Source of the DNA: Paracoccaceae bacterium
GTDB lineage: Bacteria; Pseudomonadota; Alphaproteobacteria; Rhodobacterales; Rhodobacteraceae
Reading direction: 5' to 3'
DNA: 64,000 nucleotides
Assembly: GCA_003605175.1 (NCBI GenBank)
Contig: QWDA01000011.1
Coordinates: 62,001-126,000, forward strand
Numbering within the stretch: the first letter of the stretch is position 1; each line of letters starts with the position of its first letter. Both the position numbers and the translations under genes were made by a program. The notes beneath the pieces were generated by a model, which saw nothing but the letters and a program-made list of their open reading frames with translations, was not told where the DNA came from and did no database searches. Below, in pieces: positions 9,121-17,851 of this stretch.

Positions 9121-10467
9121 TCAGCCCGGGAACGTTACCCGCACTCGGAGCCCCGGGCCATTGTCGGCAAGCTCCAGCGTCGCGCCGTGGCGGGCGGCGA
9201 TCGCCTTGACGAGCGGCAGGCCTAGGCCGCTCCCCTCGCCGCTCCGCGCCGCATCGGCCCGGAAGAACGGCTCCAGCACCTCGCCCATCTGCCCGGGCGC
9301 GATCCCGCGCCCGGTATCGGTCACCTCCAGCGCCACGCCGCCCTCCGGCGCGGGCGCCGCAGAGAGCGTGATCGCCGCGCCCGGCCCGGCATGGGAAATC
9401 GCGTTCTGGATCAGGTTCACCAGCATCTGCGCGATCATCCCCCGGTCGCCGTGCAGCGTCCCCTTCGCCGTCGCGACCGAAAGCGATTGGCCGGCATCCT
9501 CGGCCACCGGCGCATAGGTCTCGGCCAGCTCCGCGAGAAGCGCCGCCAGATCGACCTGCTGCGCCATGTCGCCGGCCTCGCCGGCCTCGATCCGCGCAAT
9601 CCTCAGGATCGTCCCGATCACCGCGGTCAACGAGTCGAGATCGGCAATCGCCGCCTCGAGCGCCGCCTGCCCCGCCGCGCCGCCGTCCTGCGCCCGCTCC
9701 AGCGACAGCCGCACCCGCGCCAGCGGCCGGCGCAGGTCATGCGCCACCGAGGCCGCCGTGCGCCGCGTCGCCGCCATTAGCGCCTCCAACGCATCGAGCC
9801 GCGCGTCGATCCGCCGCGAGATCCGGTCGATCTGCCCGCTCCCCTCCCCGGCACCGATCCGCGCGCCCGCCTTGCCCTGAGCCACAAGGTCGAGCGTCGC
9901 CTCGATCCGCTCCAGCTTCACCTGGCTGTCGCGGCTCATCAGGTAGCCGAACAGCAGCATGGCACAGACAACGACGACGCCGGTGAGGATCAGCCCCCAG
10001 AGCGCCGAGCGCTCGGCCGCCCGCACGATCCCCAGGCTCCGACCGGTGACGATCAGCCCCTCCCCGGTCTCGACTGCGTGCAGGAGATAAGTCTCGGGCA
10101 CCGCGCCCGGCCGCCGCCAGGGCAGCAGCTCCCGGCGCTGCCAGACGCCCGGCTCCGGCCGCAGCTCGACATTGCCCGCCACATGCCGCCCCGCCCGGTC
10201 GTAGACCGCATGGACGAAGGTCGCGCCCAGCGCCGAACGCGACAGCGCATCAACCTGGTTGCGCAGCTCCGCCGGCCCCTCGCTCCGGTCCACATCGACC
10301 AGCGTCGCCTCCATCTCGGCCACGCTCTGGCGGATTTCCTCGGTCATGCTGCGGTCGATCAGCCGCACCGCCAGCGCCGACATCACCGCGAGGATCACCA
10401 CGAACACCGCCGCCGAGCGGATCACCGCCCGGAACGGCGCGCCCGACAGGATCTCAGCGCGGAGCAT
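9121..10467 (-). CDS. Sensor histidine kinase (OmpR-partner type)
   Basis: A 448-residue inner-membrane kinase. Two membrane segments (about 16-36 and 150-172) flank a periplasmic domain of some 110 residues, followed by a HAMP-like linker. The dimerisation box ASVAHDLRRPLARVR carries the phosphorylatable histidine near residue 240. The ATPase domain has NLIQNAISHA, DTGRGIAPG and GSGLGLPLVK. The start lies 14 nt inside the upstream regulator gene, so the pair is translationally coupled. The signal sensed cannot be read from the sequence. Confidence 0.9.
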   Translation of the reverse strand: MLRAEILSGAPFRAVIRSAAVFVVILAVMSALAVRLIDRSMTEEIRQSVAEMEATLVDVDRSEGPAELRNQVDALSRSALGATFVHAVYDRAGRHVAGNVELRPEPGVWQRRELLPWRRPGAVPETYLLHAVETGEGLIVTGRSLGIVRAAERSALWGLILTGVVVVCAMLLFGYLMSRDSQVKLERIEATLDLVAQGKAGARIGAGEGSGQIDRISRRIDARLDALEALMAATRRTAASVAHDLRRPLARVRLSLERAQDGGAAGQAALEAAIADLDSLTAVIGTILRIARIEAGEAGDMAQQVDLAALLAELAETYAPVAEDAGQSLSVATAKGTLHGDRGMIAQMLVNLIQNAISHAGPGAAITLSAAPAPEGGVALEVTDTGRGIAPGQMGEVLEPFFRADAARSGEGSGLGLPLVKAIAARHGATLELADNGPGLRVRVTFPG

Positions 10468-11131
10468 GCATCGAATAGCCGCTGTTCCGCACCGTGTGGA
10501 TCAGCGGCCGGTCGAAGGGCTTGTCGATCTTCGCCCGGAGCCGGCTCATATGGGTTTCCAGAACCGTCGTGTTGGGCTCGAAACTGTAGTTCCACACCCT
10601 GTCGAGCAGCATCGTCCGGGTCAGCACCCGCCCGGCATTCCGCATCAGGACCTCGAGCAGCATGAACTCCTTGTTCTGGAGCGGGATCGGCTGGCCCTGC
10701 CGCCGCGCCGTCCGCCCCAGGAGATCGAGCTCGAGGTCATGGACGCTGAGCGTTGTCGCCTCGGCATGGCTGGTCCGCCGCCGTGTCAGCGCCGCGACCC
10801 GCGCCGAGAGCTCGACGAAATGGAACGGCTTCGTCAGGTAGTCGTCGGCCCCGGCCTGCAGCCCCTCGACGCGGTCGTCCACATCGGCAAGCCCGGTGAG
10901 GAACAGGACCGGGATCTCCGACCCGGCCCCGCGCAGCGCGCGGACCAGCGCGATGCCGTCCATCCCCGGCATCATCCGGTCGAGGATCGCGAGATCGCAG
11001 GGATTGTAGAGACAGAAGGACAGCGCATCGCGGCCATCGGCGAAATGGTCGACCACATGGCCCTCCTCCTCCAGCCCGGCACGGACGTAGGAGGCAAGGG
11101 CTTTGTCGTCTTCGGCAAAGAGGATCTTCAC
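10454..11131 (-). CDS. OmpR-family response regulator
   Basis: A 225-residue regulator with a receiver domain (acidic EDD near the N-terminus, phospho-acceptor in AILDRMMPGMDG, lysine in DDYLTKPF) and a C-terminal winged helix (RVLTRTMLLDRVWNYSFEPN, then THMSRLRAKIDKPF). The start is a GTG at 11129-11131, where the text VKILFAEDDKAL begins the receiver fold; no strong Shine-Dalgarno sequence is visible. It is the partner of the overlapping histidine kinase, and a likely target is the yfdX-like gene downstream. Confidence 0.92.
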   Translation of the reverse strand: MKILFAEDDKALASYVRAGLEEEGHVVDHFADGRDALSFCLYNPCDLAILDRMMPGMDGIALVRALRGAGSEIPVLFLTGLADVDDRVEGLQAGADDYLTKPFHFVELSARVAALTRRRTSHAEATTLSVHDLELDLLGRTARRQGQPIPLQNKEFMLLEVLMRNAGRVLTRTMLLDRVWNYSFEPNTTVLETHMSRLRAKIDKPFDRPLIHTVRNSGYSMHAPR

Positions 11132-11241
11132 GGGAGGCGGTCTTTCGACATGCCGGGCGCCGGAACGCGCCCCGGCCGGGACAAACTCGAAACTAAGTCC
11201 CGGAAAACGCCGCCGCCCGCGTTCCGGTTCCGCCCCGAGGC

Positions 11242-12183
11242 TCAGTCGAGCCGGTCGGACAGCCAGCGCTCGATCAGGAACCGCGCGATCGAGCCCGGCC
11301 GCGCCGGCCTGAGCTCGGGATCGCGCCCGGCAATCGCCTCGGCCATCGCCTCGCGCGAAACCCAGCGCGCATCCTCCAGCTCGGCCGGGTCGAGGGTGAT
11401 CTCGCGGGTAACCGCCGCGCCCCGGCAGCCCACCATCAGCGAGGCCGGGAACGGCCAGGGCTGCGAGGCGAGATAGCCCACCTCGCCCACGCGCACGCCG
11501 GCCTCCTCCAGGGTCTCGCGGCGCACCGCCGCCTCCAGCGTCTCGCCCGGTTCGACGAAGCCGGCGAGCAGCGAGTACATCCCCTCGGGCCAGCCCGGCG
11601 AGCGGCCGACCAGCACGTCGTTGCCATGGGTGATCAGCATGATCACCACCGGGTCGGTGCGCGGGAAATGATGCGCCCCGCAGGCGCCGCAGACCCGCTG
11701 CCAGCCGCCCTCCGCCATCGCGCTCGGCGCGCCGCAGCGCGCGCAGAACGGGTGCGACCGGTGCCATTCGATCAGCGCCTTCGCCGTCGCCGCCAGCTCG
11801 GCCGCGTGCGGCGCGAAACCGGTGAGGTTGGCGCGTATTTCGACAAAGGCCAGATCCGTCGGCAGTGCCGGGTGATGCTGCTCGGTGAAGTCGGTGAAAC
11901 TGTCCCCCGGCCCCTCCGCCTCGGGCGGCGCCCAGGCCGAGATGTCGCGCGCATGAAGCGCCCGCCCCTCGTCGAGCCCCAGGAACAGCGCCGGTTCACG
12001 CGCGTCGGCGAAGACCGGATGATCGGGCGGCAGGAACACCGGCTCCCGCCCTGCCTCCACTTCCCGCGCGAGCGGCTTGCCGCGCCACAAGGGCAGCACC
12101 ATGCCTTCCGGCGGCGCGCCGCGCAGATGCGCCGCCCGGTCGAGACCGGACCCGCCGAAGGTGACTGTCTCCGCGTCCTTCAT
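11242..12183 (-). CDS. nudC: NAD(+)/NADH diphosphatase NudC
   Basis: A 313-residue Nudix hydrolase. A zinc ribbon is formed by CARCGA and CGACGA (about residues 148-170). The Nudix box GFVEPGETLEAAVRRETLEEAG follows in exact G-x5-E-x7-RE-x2-EE-x-G spacing. The SQPWPFPASLM stretch after it is the NudC-specific SQPWPFPxS motif. It hydrolyses NADH/NAD and can remove NAD caps from RNA. The ATG at 12181-12183 was chosen for the AGGGAG just upstream. Confidence 0.93.
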   Translation of the reverse strand: MKDAETVTFGGSGLDRAAHLRGAPPEGMVLPLWRGKPLAREVEAGREPVFLPPDHPVFADAREPALFLGLDEGRALHARDISAWAPPEAEGPGDSFTDFTEQHHPALPTDLAFVEIRANLTGFAPHAAELAATAKALIEWHRSHPFCARCGAPSAMAEGGWQRVCGACGAHHFPRTDPVVIMLITHGNDVLVGRSPGWPEGMYSLLAGFVEPGETLEAAVRRETLEEAGVRVGEVGYLASQPWPFPASLMVGCRGAAVTREITLDPAELEDARWVSREAMAEAIAGRDPELRPARPGSIARFLIERWLSDRLD

Positions 12184-12378
12184 CGCCGCTCCCTGCCACG
12201 GGCCCGGCGGCGGATGCAATCCGCTTTCCGCGCGCCGGGATGGCCAAATGGACGGCTTACCAAACAACGCAACCCAAGGTAGAGTGATGGCGCGCGCGCA
12301 TTTCGATTTGAACGCGCAGCCATGAATGCGTCATGCTGGGCTGGCAACAGGACACCAGAAAATGACAGGGAGACCCCA

Positions 12379-14349
12379 ATGCCAAACCCGGCCCTTCCCA
12401 TGAGCCGTCGCAGCTTTCTTGCGACCGGCACCGCCGCGGTCACGCTCCTGCATCCCTTCTCCGCCCGCGCCCAGGCCGGCCAGGCGCATCTGAGGATCAT
12501 GGAAACCACCGACCTGCACGTCCACGTCTTCCCCTACGATTATTACGCCGACAAGCCCGTCGATACGGTGGGCCTCGCCCGCACCGCCGCCCATATCGCC
12601 GATATCCGCGCCGAGGCGACGAACTCGCTGCTGCTCGACAATGGCGACTTCCTCCAGGGCAACCCGATGGGCGACTACATCGCCTATGAGCGGGGCATGA
12701 AGGAGGGCGACATGCACCCGGTCATCACCGCGATGAACGCGGTGGGCTTCGACGCCTCGACGCTCGGCAACCACGAGTTCAACTACGGCCTCGATTTCCT
12801 CCTGAAATCGCTCGACGGCGCGGATTTCCCGATCGTTTCGGCCAATATCGCCAGATCCGAGGGCTCCGACCCGACGAAGGACGCGACGCTGATCAAGCCC
12901 TACGTGATCCTCGACCGCGAGGTGACCGACGGCGCCGGCGAGACCCATCCGATCCGCATCGGCGTGATCGGCTTCGTGCCGCCGCAGATCATGCAATGGG
13001 ACGCGCGCCACCTTCAGGGCAACGTCACCACCCGCGACATCGTGCCCACCGCCGCCGCCTACGTGCCGCAGATGCGCGAGGAAGGCGCCGACATCATCAT
13101 CGCGCTCTCCCATTCCGGCATCGGCGCGGCCGAGCCGACCGACCTCCTGGAGAACGCCTCGACCGCGCTCGGCACCGTCGACGGCATCGACGCGATCCTG
13201 ACCGGGCATTCGCACCTCGTGTTCCCCTCGCCCGATTACGAGGGTTTCGCGGGGGTGGATCTCGACAAGTCCACGGTCCACGGCACCCCCGCCGTCATGG
13301 GCGGCTTCTGGGGCTCGCATCTGGGCGTCATCGACCTGATGCTGGAGCGCGATGGCAGTGAATGGCGCGTCGTCACCCACGCGGTCGAAACCCGGCCGAT
13401 CTCGAAGCGCAACGAGGACCGCTCGGTCACTGCGCTCGTCGAGAGCGACCGGCAGGTGATCGACGCCGCGCAGGACATCCACGAGGCGACGCTCGAATAT
13501 ATCCGCCGCCCGGTCGGCAAGACCGCCGCGCCGCTCTATTCCTATTTCGCCCTCGTCGCCGATGATCCTTCGGTACAGATCGTCAGCCAGGCCCAGGAAT
13601 GGTACGTGGCCGAGATGCTGAAGGGCACCGCGTATGAGGGCCTGCCGATCCTGTCGGCCGCCGCGCCCTTCAAGGCCGGCGGACGGGGCGGCCCGGAATA
13701 CTACACCGACGTGCCCGCGGGCGACGTGGCGATCAAGAACGTGGCCGATCTCTACCTCTACCCGAACACCGTCCGCGCGGTGAAGGTGACCGGCGCGCAG
13801 GTGAAGGACTGGCTCGAACGCTCGGCCGGAATGTTCAACCAGGTCGAGCCGGGCAAGGCCGACCAGGTGCTCCTGAACCCCGAATTCCCGTCCTACAATT
13901 TCGACGTGATCGACGGGGTGACCTACCAGATCGACCTCTCGCAGCCCTCGAAATTCGGCCCCAAGGGCGAGCCGCTGAACGCGGAGGCGCACCGGATCGT
14001 GAACCTCGCCTACCAGGGCAAGCCGGTGACCGACGACATGGAATTCGTCATCGCCACCAACAATTACCGCGCCTCGGGCGGCGGCAATTTCCCCGGCGCG
14101 GGCGGCGACACGATCATTCTCGAGGCGCCCGACACCAACCGCGACGTGATCGTGCGCTACATCGTCGAACAGGGCACCATCGACCCCAAGGCCGACGCGA
14201 ACTGGAGCTTCAAGCCCCTGGGCGGCACCTCCGTCCTGTTCGACACCGGCCCCGCCGCCGAGGCCTATGCCGACAAGGTGCAGGGCCTCACCATCGAACG
14301 CGCGGGCGATGGCGAGGGCGGCTTCGCCCGGTTCCGGATCGACCTCTGA
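12379..14349 (+). CDS. cpdB: 2',3'-cyclic-nucleotide 2'-phosphodiesterase/3'-nucleotidase (Tat-exported)
   Basis: A 656-residue periplasmic metallophosphoesterase. The start at 12379 follows GGGAGA and gives a twin-arginine signal ([13 protein letters not shown]). The N-terminal calcineurin-like domain has [41 protein letters not shown] and GHSHLVF, the metal-ligand blocks. The C-terminal part has the 5'-nucleotidase substrate domain ([13 protein letters not shown]). The D-Y-Y-A-D segment after the first motif is typical of CpdB rather than UshA. The likely role is scavenging phosphate and nucleosides from RNA fragments. Confidence 0.9.
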   Translation: MPNPALPMSRRSFLATGTAAVTLLHPFSARAQAGQAHLRIMETTDLHVHVFPYDYYADKPVDTVGLARTAAHIADIRAEATNSLLLDNGDFLQGNPMGDYIAYERGMKEGDMHPVITAMNAVGFDASTLGNHEFNYGLDFLLKSLDGADFPIVSANIARSEGSDPTKDATLIKPYVILDREVTDGAGETHPIRIGVIGFVPPQIMQWDARHLQGNVTTRDIVPTAAAYVPQMREEGADIIIALSHSGIGAAEPTDLLENASTALGTVDGIDAILTGHSHLVFPSPDYEGFAGVDLDKSTVHGTPAVMGGFWGSHLGVIDLMLERDGSEWRVVTHAVETRPISKRNEDRSVTALVESDRQVIDAAQDIHEATLEYIRRPVGKTAAPLYSYFALVADDPSVQIVSQAQEWYVAEMLKGTAYEGLPILSAAAPFKAGGRGGPEYYTDVPAGDVAIKNVADLYLYPNTVRAVKVTGAQVKDWLERSAGMFNQVEPGKADQVLLNPEFPSYNFDVIDGVTYQIDLSQPSKFGPKGEPLNAEAHRIVNLAYQGKPVTDDMEFVIATNNYRASGGGNFPGAGGDTIILEAPDTNRDVIVRYIVEQGTIDPKADANWSFKPLGGTSVLFDTGPAAEAYADKVQGLTIERAGDGEGGFARFRIDL

Positions 14350-14356
14350 CACCGCC

Positions 14357-14382
14357 GCCGGCGCCGTTCACGCGGCGCCGGC
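14357..14382. terminator. Shared hairpin between convergent genes
   Basis: A perfect 10-bp stem (GCCGGCGCCG at 14357-14366 against CGGCGCCGGC at 14373-14382) has a 6-nt loop. It sits between the cpdB stop and the 3' end of the minus-strand oxidoreductase gene, whose TGA falls in the loop. There is no T run on either side, so it may act as a two-way barrier or 3'-end stabiliser rather than a classical terminator. Confidence 0.55.
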
Positions 14383-15357
14383 CTCCAGCGCGCCCGGCCG
14401 TTCCGCGCCGAGGCACCCCATGCTCTCGAGGCTCACCCGGAGCGCGGTGTCGAGATCGGTGCGCGGCTCGTCCCCGATCAGCGCCACGAGCCGCCCGTTT
14501 TCCAGCCGCACCGGATGCCGCCAATGGGGCGCGATCTCGGTCGCCTCGCGCGGGAAGCCGCCGAACGGTGCCAGCACCGACAGAAGCCACCACGGAAACC
14601 GCCGGACCGGCACGTCGCGCCCCACGACGCGGCGGATCCCGTCGGTCATCTCCCGCCCGGTCGCGTCGTAAAGTCCTTCGAACTGCACCACCTCGAACGG
14701 CAGCAGGCGGTCCTCCACCTCCAGAAGCCTCCCGAATGCTTCCGCCAGATCGGGCAGGTAGGCCCAGCTGTGCCCGCCGCCGCGGGCCGGGTTCAGGATC
14801 CGGCGCACCGGCTTGCCGCGTGCCAGCATCCCCTCCTCGAACCAGCTCGACCGCGCCCCCGGGCCGAAGAAATCCCCGGCCCGGACGATCAGCGACGGGA
14901 CCTCGGGCGCCGCTGCCCGCAGACGCTCTTCCAAGGCAACGCGGATCGCCCCCTTGCGGCTCTTCGGGCGCTGCGGCGTGTCGGCGCCGATCACCGGCTC
15001 CGCCGCCGGGTCGTGATTGTAGATCGTCCCCGGCAGTACCAACCGCGCTCCGCCCACCGCCCGCGCCGCCGCGATGCTGTTGTCTATCATCGGCAGGACC
15101 AAACGGTCCCAATGCCGATATCCCGGCGGGTTCACCGCGTGAACGATGACCGACACGCCCTCGGCCGCCCGCATCACCGCGCCGCGCTCCATCGCGTCGC
15201 CCTCGACCCAGTCGATCCGCGTATCGCCGTTCCGTCGCGCCCCCGCCACATCGCGCGCGAGGCCGCGCACCGCCCAGCCCCGCCGCAGCAGCGCCGCCGC
15301 CACCGCGCCGCCGACGCCGCCGGTAGCGCCCAGGACAAGAACCCTCTTCGTCTCCAT
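14368..15357 (-). CDS. NAD(P)-binding Rossmann-fold epimerase/oxidoreductase
   Basis: A 329-residue protein of the NAD-dependent epimerase/dehydratase (extended or atypical SDR) type. The dinucleotide loop is LGATGGVGGAVAAALLRRG at residues 8-26. A segment VLPGTIYNHDP and the downstream RKGAIRVALEERL occupy the region of the catalytic Tyr/Lys. The ATG at 15355-15357 was chosen because GGAG lies 7-8 nt upstream; ATG 15367-15369 would add four residues. The substrate is unknown. It is divergent from the adjacent LysR gene, which probably regulates it. Confidence 0.75.
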   Translation of the reverse strand: METKRVLVLGATGGVGGAVAAALLRRGWAVRGLARDVAGARRNGDTRIDWVEGDAMERGAVMRAAEGVSVIVHAVNPPGYRHWDRLVLPMIDNSIAAARAVGGARLVLPGTIYNHDPAAEPVIGADTPQRPKSRKGAIRVALEERLRAAAPEVPSLIVRAGDFFGPGARSSWFEEGMLARGKPVRRILNPARGGGHSWAYLPDLAEAFGRLLEVEDRLLPFEVVQFEGLYDATGREMTDGIRRVVGRDVPVRRFPWWLLSVLAPFGGFPREATEIAPHWRHPVRLENGRLVALIGDEPRTDLDTALRVSLESMGCLGAERPGALEAGAA

Positions 15358-15415
15358 CTCGGTCTCCATTCGAGGTTTCGAGGGGAGCGTGCTCCGGACC
15401 GACATGGAAAGAAAT

Positions 15416-15431
15416 TGCAGAAATTTCTGCA
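15416..15431. promoter_or_regulatory. Palindromic candidate LysR operator
   Basis: TGCAGAAATTTCTGCA is a perfect 16-bp palindrome in the divergent spacer between the oxidoreductase gene and the LysR gene, 18 nt before the LysR ATG. It is AT-richer than its surroundings. Position and symmetry fit an autoregulatory operator controlling both genes. No binding data are implied. Confidence 0.6.
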
Positions 15432-15449
15432 TCTGATAGCAAAAAACTT

Positions 15450-16340
15450 ATGAACTCACGCCCCTCCTGGGACGATCAGCGCATCTTCCTCGCGGTGCTC
15501 GAGGCGGGCAGTCTCTCGGCCGCCGCGCGCCGCCTCGGGCTCTCGCACCCCACCGTCCGGAGCCGCGTCGAGGCGCTCGAGACCGCGCTCGGCACCACGC
15601 TCTTCACCCGCTCGGCGCGGGGTCTCACCCCAACGCCGGGCGCGCTGGCACTGCGCGAACCCGCCCGCGCCATGGCGATGGCCTCCGAGGCCTTCATCCG
15701 CACCGCCTCCGCGGCCGCTGGCGAGATTGCCGGCACCGTCCGGATCAGCGTACCGGAGTTCATGGGGGTCGAAGTGGTGCCCCAGATGCTTCTCCCGCTC
15801 CGCGACCGCCACCCCGCGCTCCGGATCGAGCTTTCGCTTTCCGACGGCCTCGCCGATCTGCTTTCGCAGGAGGTCGATCTCGCGGTCCGCACCGTCGCGC
15901 CCACGCAGGTTGCGCTGGTCGCCCGCAAGGCCGCCCGCATCCCGCTCGGCTTCTTCGCCGCGCCTGCCTATCTCGCGCGGCAGGGCACGCCCGCGAGCCT
16001 TGCCGAACTCGACCGGCACGACCTCATCGGCCCCGACCGCAACCGCGCCGATTTCGCACTTGTCGAGCGGCACTGGCCCGGCTTCGACCGCGCCCGCGTC
16101 GCGGTCCGCACCGACAGCCACCCCGCCCAGATCGCCGCCGCCCGCGCCGGGCTCGGCATCGCCGTGGTCCAGGTGCCCGCAGGCCTGAGCGATCCGGGCC
16201 TGACCCGCGTCCTGCCTGAGATCGCCATCGCCCATCTCGACACCTGGATCGTCGCGCACGAGGATCTCCGCCAGACCGGCCGCGTCCGCGCCGCCTTCGA
16301 CGCGCTGGTCGAAGGCTTCGCGAAGCTCACCGGTCCCTGA
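15450..16340 (+). CDS. LysR-family transcriptional regulator
   Basis: A 296-residue regulator. The N-terminal helix-turn-helix is FLAVLEAGSLSAAARRLGLS followed by HPTVRSRVEALETALGTTLF. The rest is a periplasmic-binding-protein-like effector domain beginning near VRISVPEFMGVEVVPQML. It belongs to the short LysR group (CrgA/AphB-like end). No clear Shine-Dalgarno precedes the ATG at 15450. The divergent neighbour encoding a Rossmann-fold oxidoreductase is the likely target. Confidence 0.9.
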   Translation: MNSRPSWDDQRIFLAVLEAGSLSAAARRLGLSHPTVRSRVEALETALGTTLFTRSARGLTPTPGALALREPARAMAMASEAFIRTASAAAGEIAGTVRISVPEFMGVEVVPQMLLPLRDRHPALRIELSLSDGLADLLSQEVDLAVRTVAPTQVALVARKAARIPLGFFAAPAYLARQGTPASLAELDRHDLIGPDRNRADFALVERHWPGFDRARVAVRTDSHPAQIAAARAGLGIAVVQVPAGLSDPGLTRVLPEIAIAHLDTWIVAHEDLRQTGRVRAAFDALVEGFAKLTGP

Positions 16341-16363
16341 GCCAGGGCCGTTCCCGTGGCGGC

Positions 16364-17197
16364 TCAGGCGGCGAGACGCTCCGCATTGTCGGCGATGTAG
16401 CTCCGCACCGAACGCGGCGCCTCTCCGGTCAGTTCCTGAACGTCGCCGGTCACCGTCGCGGTCCAGCCCTCGCGCACCGGCGCGAAGATCGCCGCCAGGA
16501 ACCCGGCATAGTCGCCCGGCACCCCGGCCCCGGTCATCATCTCGATGAAGGCCGCGTCGTCGATCGCCTCGTAGCGCACCGGCTTGCCGAGAACGTCCGA
16601 CAGGATCGCCGCCGCCTCGCCGTAGCCCAGCGCCTCCGGCCCGGTCAGGTTGAAGGCACGGCCGTCGAACGCCGACGAGGTGAGCGCCGCCGCCGCCGAG
16701 GCCGCGATGTCCCGCGCATCGATGAAGGACGACTTGCCTTCGCCCGCCGGCACGGAGATCACCCCGTGGTCGATGCCGGCTTTCCAGTAGTTCAGGAAGT
16801 TGTCCGAGAACCAGTTCGGCCGCAGGATCACATAGGGCGTTCCCGATTTCTCGATCGCGATTTCCACCTGCCGGTAGGGAATCGAATCATCGGCATCCAC
16901 GCCGAACACGCTCTGGAACACGATCTTCACGCCGCGCTCCGCCGCCGCCGCGACGATGGGCAGAAGCAGCTCGGTGATCGCCAGATGACCGCCGGGAAGC
17001 AGCAGGTAAAGCCGGTCGACCCCCTCAAACGCCGCATCGAAATCCGGCGCCGCGATGTCGAAGGCGACGCCCTCCGCGCCCTCCACCGGCGCGCCCGAGC
17101 GCGACGCGGCCTTGACGCTTTCGCCCTTCGCCAGAAGGTCGCGCACGAGCGGACGACCCACGGTTCCGGTGGCGCCGATGACGAGAATGCTGGACAT
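16364..17197 (-). CDS. NmrA-like NAD(P)-binding oxidoreductase
   Basis: A 277-residue atypical SDR of the NmrA/quinone-oxidoreductase-2 type. The nucleotide loop is VIGATGTVGRPLVRDLLAKG, and there is no classical Tyr-x3-Lys site. A central segment YVILRPNWFSDNFLNYW and a late EALGYGEAAAILSDVLGKPVRYE match this family, whose members reduce quinones or act as redox sensors. GGAGG lies 7 nt before the ATG. It is divergent from an HxlR regulator, a pairing common for quinone- or aldehyde-response genes. Confidence 0.82.
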   Translation of the reverse strand: MSSILVIGATGTVGRPLVRDLLAKGESVKAASRSGAPVEGAEGVAFDIAAPDFDAAFEGVDRLYLLLPGGHLAITELLLPIVAAAAERGVKIVFQSVFGVDADDSIPYRQVEIAIEKSGTPYVILRPNWFSDNFLNYWKAGIDHGVISVPAGEGKSSFIDARDIAASAAAALTSSAFDGRAFNLTGPEALGYGEAAAILSDVLGKPVRYEAIDDAAFIEMMTGAGVPGDYAGFLAAIFAPVREGWTATVTGDVQELTGEAPRSVRSYIADNAERLAA

Positions 17198-17236
17198 GTC
17201 AGTTCCTCCAAGTCCTGTTGATTTCCAAAATAATGC

Positions 17237-17322
17237 AGGTTACCATGAGTAACCTTTAGGTCCGGCGTATACGCGTCAGACCCGATACCCCGCAAGACCG
17301 CACCTTTCGGAAACCAGGTTAC
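17237..17322. promoter_or_regulatory. Repeated AGGTTAC boxes, candidate HxlR operators
   Basis: An inverted pair AGGTTAC-N5-GTAACCT occupies 17237-17255, and another AGGTTAC occurs at 17316-17322 (followed by CTCCTGG). Both lie in the 155-nt spacer between the divergent NmrA-like and HxlR genes. HxlR proteins are dimeric winged-helix regulators that bind short dyads near their own genes, so these boxes are the best operator candidates. Confidence 0.6.
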
Positions 17323-17352
17323 CTCCTGGAAACCGAAGACCGAGGACCACGC

Positions 17353-17730
17353 ATGATGAAGCACGCCTACGACGTCTACAGCGACCGCTGCCCGACCCGG
17401 CAGGTCCTCACCCGGATCGCCGACAAATGGGCGCTGCTGATCCTCGACCTGCTCCGCGCGGGGCCGCACCGGTTCAGCGCGCTGCACCGCAGGATCCACG
17501 GCATTTCGCACAAGGTGCTCTCCCAGACCCTGAAGAAGCTCGAGCGCGACGGTCTCGTCTCCCGCACCGCCTTCCCGACGGTTCCGGTCACCGTCGAATA
17601 TGCCCTGACCCCGCTCGGAACCTCGCTGACCGGCGCGGTCTCGGCGGTCGCGCATTGGGCCGAGAGCAACATGGACGCCGTCGCCGAGGCGCAGCGGGAT
17701 TACGACGCGCGGCAGGATTCGGGCGGCTGA
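17353..17730 (+). CDS. HxlR-family transcriptional regulator
   Basis: A 125-residue winged-helix protein. It has the CPTRQVLTRIADKWALLIL segment, with the single conserved cysteine near residue 13, and FSALHRRIHGISHKVLSQTLKKLERDGLVSR, the recognition helices of the family. The N-terminal cysteine is the sensing residue in several characterised members (YodB/QorR type). Two ATG codons in tandem start the gene; AGGA lies upstream. Its natural partner is the divergent NmrA-like gene. Confidence 0.92.
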   Translation: MMKHAYDVYSDRCPTRQVLTRIADKWALLILDLLRAGPHRFSALHRRIHGISHKVLSQTLKKLERDGLVSRTAFPTVPVTVEYALTPLGTSLTGAVSAVAHWAESNMDAVAEAQRDYDARQDSGG

Positions 17731-17757
17731 CCTCACGGATAGTACCGAAGCTGTGAA

Positions 17758-17786
17758 TTGGCCGAAACGGCGATTCCCCCTATAAG
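17758..17786 (+). promoter_or_regulatory. Sigma-70-type promoter for the haloperoxidase gene
   Basis: TTGGCC at 17758-17763 and TATAAG at 17781-17786 are separated by 17 nt, about 65 nt before the haloperoxidase ATG. The spacing is ideal and the region is AT-richer than its surroundings. This is a sequence match only. Confidence 0.5.
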
Positions 17787-17851
17787 CCCCGTACTTTCGC
17801 GCATTTTTGCAAAGCCGATTTTTCCGAATCCATTTGAAAGGGAGTTCTTCG

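Noticed and set aside
12331-14352. Long open frame antisense to the nucleotidase gene
   Set aside because: Low-complexity His/Asp/Val-rich translation, no ribosome site, and the opposite strand encodes a convincing Tat-exported enzyme.
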